From: Bacteroidales bacterium UBA3653
Lineage (GTDB): Bacteria; Bacteroidota; Bacteroidia; Bacteroidales; Paludibacteraceae
Direction: 5' to 3'
Length of the DNA: 64,000 nucleotides
NCBI GenBank assembly: GCA_002373505.1
Contig: DFKE01000017.1
Span: 176,543-240,542, forward strand
The notes below the pieces were generated by a model, which saw only the letters and a list, made by a program, of their open reading frames with translations, searched no databases and was not told the DNA's origin. Below, piece by piece: positions 34,058 through 41,148 of this stretch (within the stretch, counting starts at the first letter, position 1; each line of letters begins with the position of its first letter). The translations under genes and the position numbers were made by a program.

Positions 34058-34099
34058 ATTCTCAATTCTCAATTCTCAATTCTCAATTCTCAATTCTCA
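34058..34099. repeat. Heptamer array (attctca, 6 units)
   Basis: Six perfect copies of attctca between the terminator and the DUF2490 stop. Confidence 0.92.
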
Positions 34100-34101
34100 A
34101 C

Positions 34102-35022
34102 TTACTTCCCCGGGCTGGCGTTGAAACTGTACGTGATACAGATGGCGTGCTGGAACGACCGTTCCTCCGTCAGTATGATCTTCTGGCTGTTGGGCTTCAC
34201 ATTCACGTCACGGTCGTATCCGTAGTTGAAACGATAGCAGAAATCCAGCGAACTGCGTCTGGTGAGCCTCCAAACGACCCCCAATCCTGTGCGCACACGG
34301 CGGACGTATTGGTGACCGCCGTTGGCAGGGTTGTTATTGGTGTAATACTGCTGCAACTCATTGGCGTTCAGTGTGTTGACCACCTCGCACCAGATATAGG
34401 GCTTGAGCGGCTTGCTGACCGCGTGGTACGCCACTTCTACCTTGCTCCTCAGATACCAGTCCGCGCGGTTATGCTCATAGCACCCCGTAGCGGTATGGAG
34501 GTCGATATCGCCCATGCGGATCTCGGTCATAAAACGCTCACGGAGCGAGAAAGACCAGTTCTCGTACTTATAGGAACCCGTCACACTGAAGAACACGCGG
34601 TGTTTCATGATCTTATTGACATCCAGCGTGTCTTTCTTGGTCAGCTTGAGCACATAGCCGGCATCCGCCTTCAGATACGTAAAACGCGGGTGCTTGTAAC
34701 TGAGAGTGAGGGTGGTGTAGGACTTGTTGAAATCCGGTCCGAGCAACGCAGTGGTTGTGCCGGAGGTCGTCTGCAGTGCGGTTGAGTTGACCATGTCGAA
34801 ACGCAGATCCTCGTCCAGCGAGAGACCGAGTCCGTTGTCCCAACGCCAATGCACATCCGCTCCTACACGCAACTGGGCACTATGGGAGGTAGAATTGCGG
34901 GTCTCGGTATAACTCCATCCGTAGGCGTACAGCGGCAAAAAAAACAGGAAGAGTAGGGCTTTCGACCTTCGGCTTTCGACTTTCGACTTTCGACTTTCGA
35001 CTATTGACTTTATTCTCCTCAT
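34102..35022 (-). CDS. DUF2490-like outer-membrane beta-barrel protein
   Basis: A 306-residue exported protein: signal sequence at 20-37 (KALLFLFFLPLYAYG), then alternating aromatic strands typical of DUF2490 (LRVGADVHWRWDNGLGLSLDEDLRF, FCYRFNYGYDRDVNV) ending in an aromatic/hydrophobic strand (AICITYSFNASPGK). The positively charged n-region (IVESRKSKVESRRSK) is encoded by an eight-unit heptamer array. The start overlaps the DUF4956 stop by ATGA. Function unknown; location suggests a link with the VTC/DUF4956 pair. Confidence 0.75.
   Translation of the reverse strand: MRRIKSIVESRKSKVESRRSKALLFLFFLPLYAYGWSYTETRNSTSHSAQLRVGADVHWRWDNGLGLSLDEDLRFDMVNSTALQTTSGTTTALLGPDFNKSYTTLTLSYKHPRFTYLKADAGYVLKLTKKDTLDVNKIMKHRVFFSVTGSYKYENWSFSLRERFMTEIRMGDIDLHTATGCYEHNRADWYLRSKVEVAYHAVSKPLKPYIWCEVVNTLNANELQQYYTNNNPANGGHQYVRRVRTGLGVVWRLTRRSSLDFCYRFNYGYDRDVNVKPNSQKIILTEERSFQHAICITYSFNASPGK
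34959..35014. repeat. Heptamer array in DUF2490 gene start (ctttcga, 8 units)
   Basis: ctttcga, ccttcgg, ctttcga four times, ctattga, ctttatt. It encodes the basic n-region of the signal peptide. Confidence 0.9.
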
Positions 35023-35774
35023 TTGAACTTCGTTATTTGGTCGATGGAATTATGAATCTTGCCTTTCTCCAGCTTGTAACTCACGTTGATATAAGCCACA
35101 TCGCGCAGAAAATCAATGTGTCCGATCTCTACATCTACGATCTCCAAGCCGGTACGCTCTTTGAGGTCTGCCAACAGTTCAGCCCTGTTTTCGGGCTTGA
35201 TGTTCTCGATCTTCTCATAGAGAATGATTTTCTTCGACAGATGGTTGCGCACCTGCCATGCTTCGAATATCCAAGCCATGCAGACAATAATGATATTGGC
35301 AATCAGCAGCAGGTACCACGCCAGACCGTCCGCCTTGAGACTCAGTGAGTTGATCACCGAGACCGCGATGACGAGGAACATGTAGTTCATTTCACGCATC
35401 GGCACGGTTTCCGTCCTGTAACGGATCATGCCGAAGATAGCGAACAGACCAAGCACGAAACCGGTCTGGATGTCCAATATCTGCATCAGCCACAGCAGCA
35501 GGAACATACCGCTGGAGAACAGCATAAACTGCACGTAATAGTCGCGCCGGCGGCTGTAGCGGAAATAAACACCATAGAGCAAGATCCACGATACCAGCAG
35601 GTTAAAGAGGAACATAAGCGGCATGGTGATGATGTTCTCGCTGATGCCGATAAAATCTGCAATGGAATGCATGAGATACGAAATGCTGTCGCTTGTGCCG
35701 AAACGCTCGGCGATAGACGGATCGTTCTCTAAAAACTCCAACGTGGGGTTGGCTAAATCTACTTGAAAAAACAT
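35019..35774 (-). CDS. DUF4956 membrane protein
   Basis: About 251 residues with roughly four membrane helices (near 50-72, 85-105, 108-120 and 132-170) and a C-terminal soluble domain (KERTGLEIVDVEIGHIDFLRD). RYRTETVPMREMNYMF is the conserved loop of DUF4956. The family pairs with VTC-type polyphosphate polymerase domains, as here, and is thought to be its membrane partner. ATG 35774 chosen; the preceding TTG is in an array. Confidence 0.88.
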   Translation of the reverse strand: MFFQVDLANPTLEFLENDPSIAERFGTSDSISYLMHSIADFIGISENIITMPLMFLFNLLVSWILLYGVYFRYSRRRDYYVQFMLFSSGMFLLLWLMQILDIQTGFVLGLFAIFGMIRYRTETVPMREMNYMFLVIAVSVINSLSLKADGLAWYLLLIANIIIVCMAWIFEAWQVRNHLSKKIILYEKIENIKPENRAELLADLKERTGLEIVDVEIGHIDFLRDVAYINVSYKLEKGKIHNSIDQITKFK

Positions 35775-35780
35775 ATCTAA

Positions 35781-35804
35781 CAATTTAACAGTTTAACAGT
35801 TTAA
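35781..35804. repeat. Octamer array at VTC-DUF4956 junction (3 units)
   Basis: caatttaa, cagtttaa, cagtttaa. It encodes the last residues (VKLLNC) and TAA of the VTC gene. Confidence 0.85.
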
Positions 35805-36591
35805 CGATACTCCGTATCTTTTTCTTGAATCGGTTGCGTTTGAGCCCCGGTGTGGTGAGCGCAGTACCGATACAGTACTTGCTGATCTTGAATGGGTGTA
35901 CGCGGTGAGCGAGCATGATGTCCGTCATTCGCGAAGGTACGTTGCCGTCGCGTTTGAGTTCGATAATCACCAAGTCGCTGAAACTCATTACCTCGCCGCT
36001 CACCACATTGTCCCATACCAGGTCCATGTCGATCGTCAGCCGTTCGGTCTTGGCTTTGTTGACCAGCGTGATACGGTGGAATTTGGTCCAAAGATGCGGA
36101 CTGATGCTGTCCCATGTATAGCGGCTCTTAGTGTCGATAAACCCGGCTACGGTCACTTCTTCGTCCGGACGGCGTTTGTGCTTCAGGATACTCTTTGTCT
36201 CGGCGCAAATGTCGAAGCCGGGCACCACGATACGTTTCTTTTTGGTACGGCCTTTGTTGTTCTTGCGCTTGATCTCCAGAAAAGTCAGGTTGCTGTCCAC
36301 GTACTGCCGCACGCGGATCTTCTGACGCACGAGTTGCCGGTCGTGGTGGCGGAGGTACATATCCATGTCCTCTGTGTCGTAGTACATGGTGTCGTAGGTG
36401 GCTATCCGCTTGCCGTCGATCTCCTGCGCATAGTACTCCTCTTTCGCCATTTCCAGAATAGACGGCAAAACCGCAATCGGCACCGCATATTTGGTGTCAA
36501 TGCGATTCATCAGTTTAACGCCCTCCATCTCGCTTAGGCTGATGGGGGAAAATTGAGAAAGGCAATCCTCTATTAACTTACTACTTTCCAA
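35785..36591 (-). CDS. VTC-domain (polyphosphate polymerase-like) protein
   Basis: A 268-residue triphosphate-tunnel-type VTC domain. Basic tunnel residues are visible in MNRIDTKY, VRQKIRVRQY, FLEIKRK, SRYTWD and IIELKRDG. In eukaryotes Vtc4 makes polyphosphate from ATP; bacterial homologues beside DUF4956 are presumed to do likewise. The N-terminal words LIEDCLSQFSPISLSEMEGV match what homologues carry, so translation should start at TTG 36591, which directly follows the array; the first in-frame ATG (36528) would lose them. Confidence 0.85.
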   Translation of the reverse strand: MESSKLIEDCLSQFSPISLSEMEGVKLMNRIDTKYAVPIAVLPSILEMAKEEYYAQEIDGKRIATYDTMYYDTEDMDMYLRHHDRQLVRQKIRVRQYVDSNLTFLEIKRKNNKGRTKKKRIVVPGFDICAETKSILKHKRRPDEEVTVAGFIDTKSRYTWDSISPHLWTKFHRITLVNKAKTERLTIDMDLVWDNVVSGEVMSFSDLVIIELKRDGNVPSRMTDIMLAHRVHPFKISKYCIGTALTTPGLKRNRFKKKIRSIVKLLNC

Positions 36592-36595
36592 CTTC

Positions 36596-36637
36596 TTTCA
36601 ACTTTCAACTTTCAATTTTCAATTTTCAACTTTCAAC
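36596..36637. repeat. Heptamer array (tttcaac/tttcaat, 6 units)
   Basis: Two tttcaac, two tttcaat, two tttcaac. It fills the gap between the stop at 36637 and the VTC start. Confidence 0.9.
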
Positions 36638-37065
36638 TACTCATTGGAGAAGATATATTCGAATACCTTGACGGAGAAGAGTTTTCCATTCGGCAGGTAG
36701 TTGTATTGTTTCGCTTTCGTGCCGTCTGCGTTCCACTCATATTTGCGGATGCGTACAGGACGGTTGCGGTCATTGTACTCAACCTCCTCCACAACCTTTC
36801 CGGTCACGTCGTCATAGGTGCTGGTCACACGGCTGCGCTGGCCGTAGGAAGCATACTCGATCTCCTCGATACAGCGTCCCTGCGCGTCGTAAACCTTCAC
36901 GTGGTCCAGCCAGCGCGTCTTGGTCTTCGCGTCGGTGTTCCATTCTTTGACGGTGAGGTTCTTGCGTTTCTCGCGTTTTGCCAATTGCTCCGGAGTCAAC
37001 AGACTCTGAGCCATGGCTGCGCTGCTTATCAGCAGGCAAACCAAAAGATATATTGTCTTTTTCAT
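36637..37065 (-). CDS. Small secreted protein with antitoxin/RHS-like YD words
   Basis: About 142 residues: signal peptide MKKTIYLLVCLLISSAAMAQ, then a domain with repeating strand words (KVYDAQGRCIEEIEY, STYDDVTGKVVEEVEYND, IRKYEWNADGTKAKQYNY) like RHS/YD or MORN-type repeats. I start at ATG 37065, 11 bases after the stop of the DUF4353 gene. No specific function is recognised; it belongs to the VTC/DUF4956/DUF4353 cluster. Confidence 0.75.
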   Translation of the reverse strand: MKKTIYLLVCLLISSAAMAQSLLTPEQLAKREKRKNLTVKEWNTDAKTKTRWLDHVKVYDAQGRCIEEIEYASYGQRSRVTSTYDDVTGKVVEEVEYNDRNRPVRIRKYEWNADGTKAKQYNYLPNGKLFSVKVFEYIFSNE

Positions 37066-37076
37066 AACACTATTCA

Positions 37077-38747
37077 TTACCACCATCCGCCTCCGCCGCC
37101 GGACGAAGCGCTATAAGTGGACAGGCTGACGGACGAACCGCCGCTGTACGTTGCCGGATAATATCCCATGCCGTTGAAAATAGCCGTTCCGCTTGCAGTG
37201 ACGCTCTTGTAAAGGGTAGGCGTGCTTGCGCCGGAAACAATGATCTTCGAGGCATTGCTGCTCGGGGTCTTGAAGGCAAACGTCTCGCTTCCCACCGTCA
37301 GCGCATACCATGTGCTGGCGCTACCCGAGGCTTGATAGCAACTCTGGCTTAGACTTGCGCCGCTCTCCAAACCGCCGATCGCTACAAGCGTACCGCCCTG
37401 AATATACAGTTTCTTGCCGCCTTCCGTGTTGGCGTCGATCGCCATTTCGGGGCTGGACGAACCGATTGCATAGACCACACCGCCTTTGATGTACATATTT
37501 CCGTTGGCGTCCATGCCGTCGTTGCCGGTAGAGTAGGCGCATACGCAACCGCCGCTGATCGTGAAATCGCCACCTGCATTGATCGCATCGTCCGAAGACT
37601 GCGCATAGACATACCCGCCGGAGATCGTGATCGTACCTTTTGCTTCGATTGCTTCGGGACTGCTGGAGTCGGACGAACTGTCGCCTCCCCAGCCGCCACC
37701 ACCGGGACCGCCGCCCCCCGGAGGAGCGAACCGTCCTCCTCCGCCGGAGGTTGAAGTACCGGTGCAGATCAACTGGATATCGCCGTCCGAGATAGTGATG
37801 TTACCTGCGGAAATGATAGTGTTGTTCTCTTTCTTGCCGGCTTTGATACATTTGTATTGGCTGGTCACACGGATCGTGCCGCCGGAGATATTCACGTCGC
37901 CGAATGCCACAATGCCTTTGTCGCCTGCTTTGGTGATGGTGATCTCGCCGCCGGAGATAACGATATTCGTCGTGTCGCTCTGGATGCCGTCCGCATCAGC
38001 TGTGATCGTCAGAGCACCGCCTGCAATAGTGATCGTTGAGTCGCACTGTACACCGTCGCTTCCGGCAGTGATAGTGGTCGTGCCGCCGTTGATATACATT
38101 GCGTCGTTGGCGTGCAGACCGTCGCTCGCGGCATTCAGTACAAACGTACCCGCTTCGCTCGTCAGATGGATATAGTCGTCACTCGCGATTGCGTGTTTGT
38201 AATTGCCTTTGACAGTCAGGCTGCCGCTGCCGGAGAAGATCAGCTGACCCTCGCTGAAGAACGCCGCTTTGCGGTCCTCTGTTGTGGAGGCGTAACTGCT
38301 GCCGTCCGTCAGGTTGTTCGTGCCGTTTACTACCACATAGCATTTCTTGTGGCATTGGTTATTGATCGCCGGACCGTCCGAACAGGTCAGCGTCAGACCG
38401 TTCAGCACGATCTGCTGTTTGATAGAGCCGTAGATGGAGATCTGTCCTGTTCCGTTACCGCTTAATATATACGTCACAAGCCTCGTCACGGCGGAGTTAA
38501 TCGTCACATAGCCGTTCTCGTTCGTAACCGTGATACTGTCGATTGCGCCGGTCACGGTAGCTTCGCTGCCACTCCATGAGATATACAGGGTGTCAGACCA
38601 GACTTGGTTGGTGACATCATTGTCTGTGGTGTCATTCGCTTCGCCGGAACCGCTGTCTGTCGTTCCGCTGTTGTTAGTCGGCGCATTGTACTCCGTGCAG
38701 GCTGCCATCCCGACAACCGTCAGCACTAACCATAAAATCTTTTTCAT
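37077..38747 (-). CDS. DUF4353 carbohydrate-binding-domain lipoprotein
   Basis: A 556-residue lipoprotein (signal MKKILWLVLTVVGMAAC, lipobox MAAC). The body has parallel-beta-helix-like repeats (ITISGGxVxA, INGGTTTITAGSDGVQ) characteristic of DUF4353. A Gly/Pro linker (GGGGRFAPPGGGGPGGGG) splits the repeats and the protein ends in GGGGGWW. Proteins of this family are repeatedly encoded with VTC and DUF4956 genes. It is first in the cluster and has two promoters upstream. Ligand unknown. Confidence 0.83.
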   Translation of the reverse strand: MKKILWLVLTVVGMAACTEYNAPTNNSGTTDSGSGEANDTTDNDVTNQVWSDTLYISWSGSEATVTGAIDSITVTNENGYVTINSAVTRLVTYILSGNGTGQISIYGSIKQQIVLNGLTLTCSDGPAINNQCHKKCYVVVNGTNNLTDGSSYASTTEDRKAAFFSEGQLIFSGSGSLTVKGNYKHAIASDDYIHLTSEAGTFVLNAASDGLHANDAMYINGGTTTITAGSDGVQCDSTITIAGGALTITADADGIQSDTTNIVISGGEITITKAGDKGIVAFGDVNISGGTIRVTSQYKCIKAGKKENNTIISAGNITISDGDIQLICTGTSTSGGGGRFAPPGGGGPGGGGWGGDSSSDSSSPEAIEAKGTITISGGYVYAQSSDDAINAGGDFTISGGCVCAYSTGNDGMDANGNMYIKGGVVYAIGSSSPEMAIDANTEGGKKLYIQGGTLVAIGGLESGASLSQSCYQASGSASTWYALTVGSETFAFKTPSSNASKIIVSGASTPTLYKSVTASGTAIFNGMGYYPATYSGGSSVSLSTYSASSGGGGGWW

Positions 38748-38752
38748 ATATC

Positions 38753-38808
38753 TTTTATCTTTTATCTTTTATCTTTCGACTTTTGACTTTTGACTTTTGA
38801 CTTTTGAC
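38753..38808. repeat. Composite heptamer array (ttttatc x3, tttcgac, ttttgac x4)
   Basis: Eight 7-base units in phase that change word after the third, from ttttatc to ttttgac. It sits between promoter and ATG, so it is in the 5' leader. Confidence 0.92.
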
Positions 38809-38822
38809 CTGCAAAAATTGTG

Positions 38823-38854
38823 CAAAGTTACACTTAATTTACGAAACGAGCAAA
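38823..38854 (-). promoter_or_regulatory. Proximal promoter of DUF4353/VTC cluster
   Basis: Minus strand TTTG, 20 bases, TAACTTTG. Confidence 0.7.
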
Positions 38855-38941
38855 AAAATATACCTTTTTCCTAACAAAAGTGTTGGATTTATTAAGAAAT
38901 AACCCTGTTTCCCTTCCTGAATTTGTTAATAAACAAGCGTG

Positions 38942-38973
38942 CAAAGATACTGCTTTTTTTTTATTCTGCCAAA
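38942..38973 (-). promoter_or_regulatory. Distal promoter of DUF4353/VTC cluster
   Basis: Minus strand TTTG, 20 bases, TATCTTTG, 119 bases upstream of the proximal one. Confidence 0.65.
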
Positions 38974-39093
38974 AAAAAGTGACTTTTTCGTAATAATTTG
39001 TTTCCTTAACTCACCTTAACCAACTTTATGCGCCTGCTTTCCCAAATAAAAATACACGGGCTTTGGCATAATTTTTGTTATAAATAACAACTG

Positions 39094-40437
39094 ATGCACC
39101 CTTTACTTTTAATATTGGTCATTGTCCTGGTCATGGTATTGCTGCTGTGGCTCGTTTTCGGCATCAACTGGCGCAGCATGCGCAACTATGAGCGCAGGCA
39201 CCAGCGTTTCCTTTCGAGATTTCGGGCGGAGGGAACGGAGCAACTGAGAAAGTTGTTTTTCGGAGCGGTGGAACTCTCGGACATGGAAGAACATTTCCGT
39301 CCGTTAGCGCAGTATCTGGCAGCCAACGAGAGATTAGGGGTCAGCACAACGGACGAGGTGGAGGTTATCACTTCCGGCAAACGCAAGTACGATCTGCTCA
39401 TGCGTGATCTGAGCAATGCCAAAGAGTCTATCCACATGGAGTATTACCATTTCGGTATTGACCGGGAGAGCCGTTCGGTCCGCCGCCTGCTCATGCAAAA
39501 GGCGCGAGAGGGTGTCAAAGTGCGGTTTATCAACGAAAACATAGGTAATTTTCCTATTCCGAATATCTATTTCCAATGGATGCGCCGTGCCGGAGTGGAG
39601 GTCGTCAATTTCAGTAATACGGGACTTTCGCTCCTGAAGTTTCTGGTGACTCTGAGTTACCGTGACCACCGCAAGATAGTGGTGATAGACGGTAGGATAG
39701 GCTATACGGGAGGCATGAACATCACCGCCAATTATTTCCGCTACTGGAGGGACACCCATTTGCGCCTCATCGGCGATGCGGTGGCGGGATTGCAAGTGGC
39801 TTTCCTGGACACATGGCTGGCGGCGGGAGGGCGGCTGGACAAGGATTTGGTTACGTTCTTTCCTATGGTGCAAGACGGGAAGAGACCTGCCGGAAAGGAG
39901 AAACAACTGCTTACCCAGATAGTGCCGGACGACCCCTTAGCGCCCGAACCCGTGCTGCAGACGGCTTACGAATGGGTGCTCCACCATGCCGTAAAATACG
40001 TGTGGTTTCAGAGCCCTTATCTGGCGCCGCCACCATCGCTCCTCAACGCCATGCGCAGCGCAGCAGCGCGCGGGGTGGATGTACGGATAATGGTTCCCGA
40101 GGTCTGTGATACGAAAATAATGCGGCCTATCAACCATGCTTATTATGCCGATTTGATGGAGGCAGGAGTCAAGCTAATGATCCGTAGCGGACAGTTCAAC
40201 CATAGCAAGACTTTTGTTTGCGACGACTACCTCTCCTGTGTAGGCTCTACGAATCTGGACTACCGCAGCTTTGGAATAGATTTCGAACTCAATACTTTCT
40301 TCTATGACCGCGGCATGGCGCAGCATCTGAAGCAGCTCTTCGAAGCCGACCTGCCGCTCTGCCACCTGCTCACGCCGGAAGAAGCCAAGACTACGCTCTG
40401 GCAACGATTCATGCGCAATATCGCCCCTATAACGTAA
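39094..40437 (+). CDS. cls: Cardiolipin synthase-like phospholipase D protein
   Basis: A 447-residue PLD-superfamily enzyme. An N-terminal membrane helix (residues 2-22) is followed by two HKD sites: H192/K194/D199 in HRKIVVIDG and H370/K372/D377 in HSKTFVCDD, each followed by a GG/GS-xN word (YTGGMN, VGSTNLDYRSF). This is the bacterial cardiolipin synthase layout, joining two phosphatidylglycerols at the inner membrane. It overlaps the convergent queH gene by 11 bases. Confidence 0.93.
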   Translation: MHPLLLILVIVLVMVLLLWLVFGINWRSMRNYERRHQRFLSRFRAEGTEQLRKLFFGAVELSDMEEHFRPLAQYLAANERLGVSTTDEVEVITSGKRKYDLLMRDLSNAKESIHMEYYHFGIDRESRSVRRLLMQKAREGVKVRFINENIGNFPIPNIYFQWMRRAGVEVVNFSNTGLSLLKFLVTLSYRDHRKIVVIDGRIGYTGGMNITANYFRYWRDTHLRLIGDAVAGLQVAFLDTWLAAGGRLDKDLVTFFPMVQDGKRPAGKEKQLLTQIVPDDPLAPEPVLQTAYEWVLHHAVKYVWFQSPYLAPPPSLLNAMRSAAARGVDVRIMVPEVCDTKIMRPINHAYYADLMEAGVKLMIRSGQFNHSKTFVCDDYLSCVGSTNLDYRSFGIDFELNTFFYDRGMAQHLKQLFEADLPLCHLLTPEEAKTTLWQRFMRNIAPIT

Positions 40438-41041
40438 CCTCTCTATGCGAGAACTCGCATCCGCAATACTGCTGGTTATAGAACCGGTATTCCTTCAGTA
40501 ATTCGTTCCGCCGTTCCTGCAGACCGTCTTTGCGCCAGTTCTGCGCCCAGAAAGTGACAGGCTCGTGTACTGCGCTGTCCGCCGGATAGCGGTTGACCAT
40601 TTCCGCGGCACGCAGACCAGCCGCGTTGATCTGGTCCAAGTTCTTCCATCGTGAAGAAGCAAGGGTGGTGGCGAAGAATGGGATATCCAACTCTTGCGCC
40701 TTGCGGGCGGTATGGAAAAGCCGGTGGTAGAAACATGCCTCGCACCTTCTGCCCCGTTCAGGCTCGTGTTCCAGCCCTTCTACAGCGCGAAGCCACTGCT
40801 CATGACGCCAGTCATCGTCTATCCATTGGATTCCCAAACTCTCTGCATGCCGCTTGCTCTCGTTCTTGCGGATCTCATACTCCTCGAACGGGTGTATGTT
40901 CGGATTATAATAATAGATCACCGGCTCTATCCGATGCGCCAGCAGCCATTCAACAATAGCGCTGGAACAGGGGGCGCAGCACGCGTGCAGCAGCACTTTC
41001 GAACACCCCTCAGGAATGATAATTGCAGGTTGTTTGGACAT
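40427..41041 (-). CDS. queH: Epoxyqueuosine reductase QueH
   Basis: A 204-residue QueH (DUF208) protein, the non-orthologous replacement for QueG in queuosine biosynthesis. Metal/cluster cysteines are visible: C21/C22 and C25 in HACCAPCS, C100 and C103 in RRCEACF, and YCGCEFS at the C-terminus. I start it at ATG 41041, since its promoter lies immediately upstream; a longer open frame crosses that promoter and the nadE gene. Confidence 0.93.
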   Translation of the reverse strand: MSKQPAIIIPEGCSKVLLHACCAPCSSAIVEWLLAHRIEPVIYYYNPNIHPFEEYEIRKNESKRHAESLGIQWIDDDWRHEQWLRAVEGLEHEPERGRRCEACFYHRLFHTARKAQELDIPFFATTLASSRWKNLDQINAAGLRAAEMVNRYPADSAVHEPVTFWAQNWRKDGLQERRNELLKEYRFYNQQYCGCEFSHREVTL

Positions 41042-41049
41042 ATTGGCTG

Positions 41050-41080
41050 CAAAATTACGAAAAAATTTTGATATATGCAA
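41050..41080 (-). promoter_or_regulatory. queH promoter (overlaps nadE promoter)
   Basis: Minus strand TTGC, 19 bases, TAATTTTG, 9 bases from the ATG, giving an almost leaderless mRNA. Confidence 0.75.
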
Positions 41081-41097
41081 AAAAAGTTGTATCTTTG
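41067..41097 (+). promoter_or_regulatory. nadE promoter (overlaps queH promoter)
   Basis: TTTG, 19 bases, TATCTTTG. Its -33 box lies inside the spacer of the queH promoter, so the two cannot be occupied at once. Confidence 0.75.
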
Positions 41098-41103
41098 CAC
41101 GCA

Positions 41104-41148
41104 AAATGACCAAATAGTAAATGACTAAATTGTAAATGTCTTTATGAA
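41104..41148 (+). repeat. 15-bp mini-ORF array before nadE (3 units)
   Basis: aaatgaccaaatagt, aaatgactaaattgt, aaatgtctttatgaa. In one frame it reads ATG ACC AAA TAG, ATG ACT AAA TTG TAA, ATG TCT TTA TGA, and the last TGA overlaps the nadE ATG. Same grammar as 25563-25637. Confidence 0.8.

Larger units (their letters stand above)
38748..39093. other. Divergent region between DUF4353 and cardiolipin synthase genes
   Basis: Contains an eight-unit heptamer array (38753-38808) and two minus-strand promoters (38823-38854, 38942-38973). The plus-strand promoter for the cls-like gene is not clear; TAATTTTTG near 39067 is only a weak -7 candidate. No genes seen. Confidence 0.7.
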
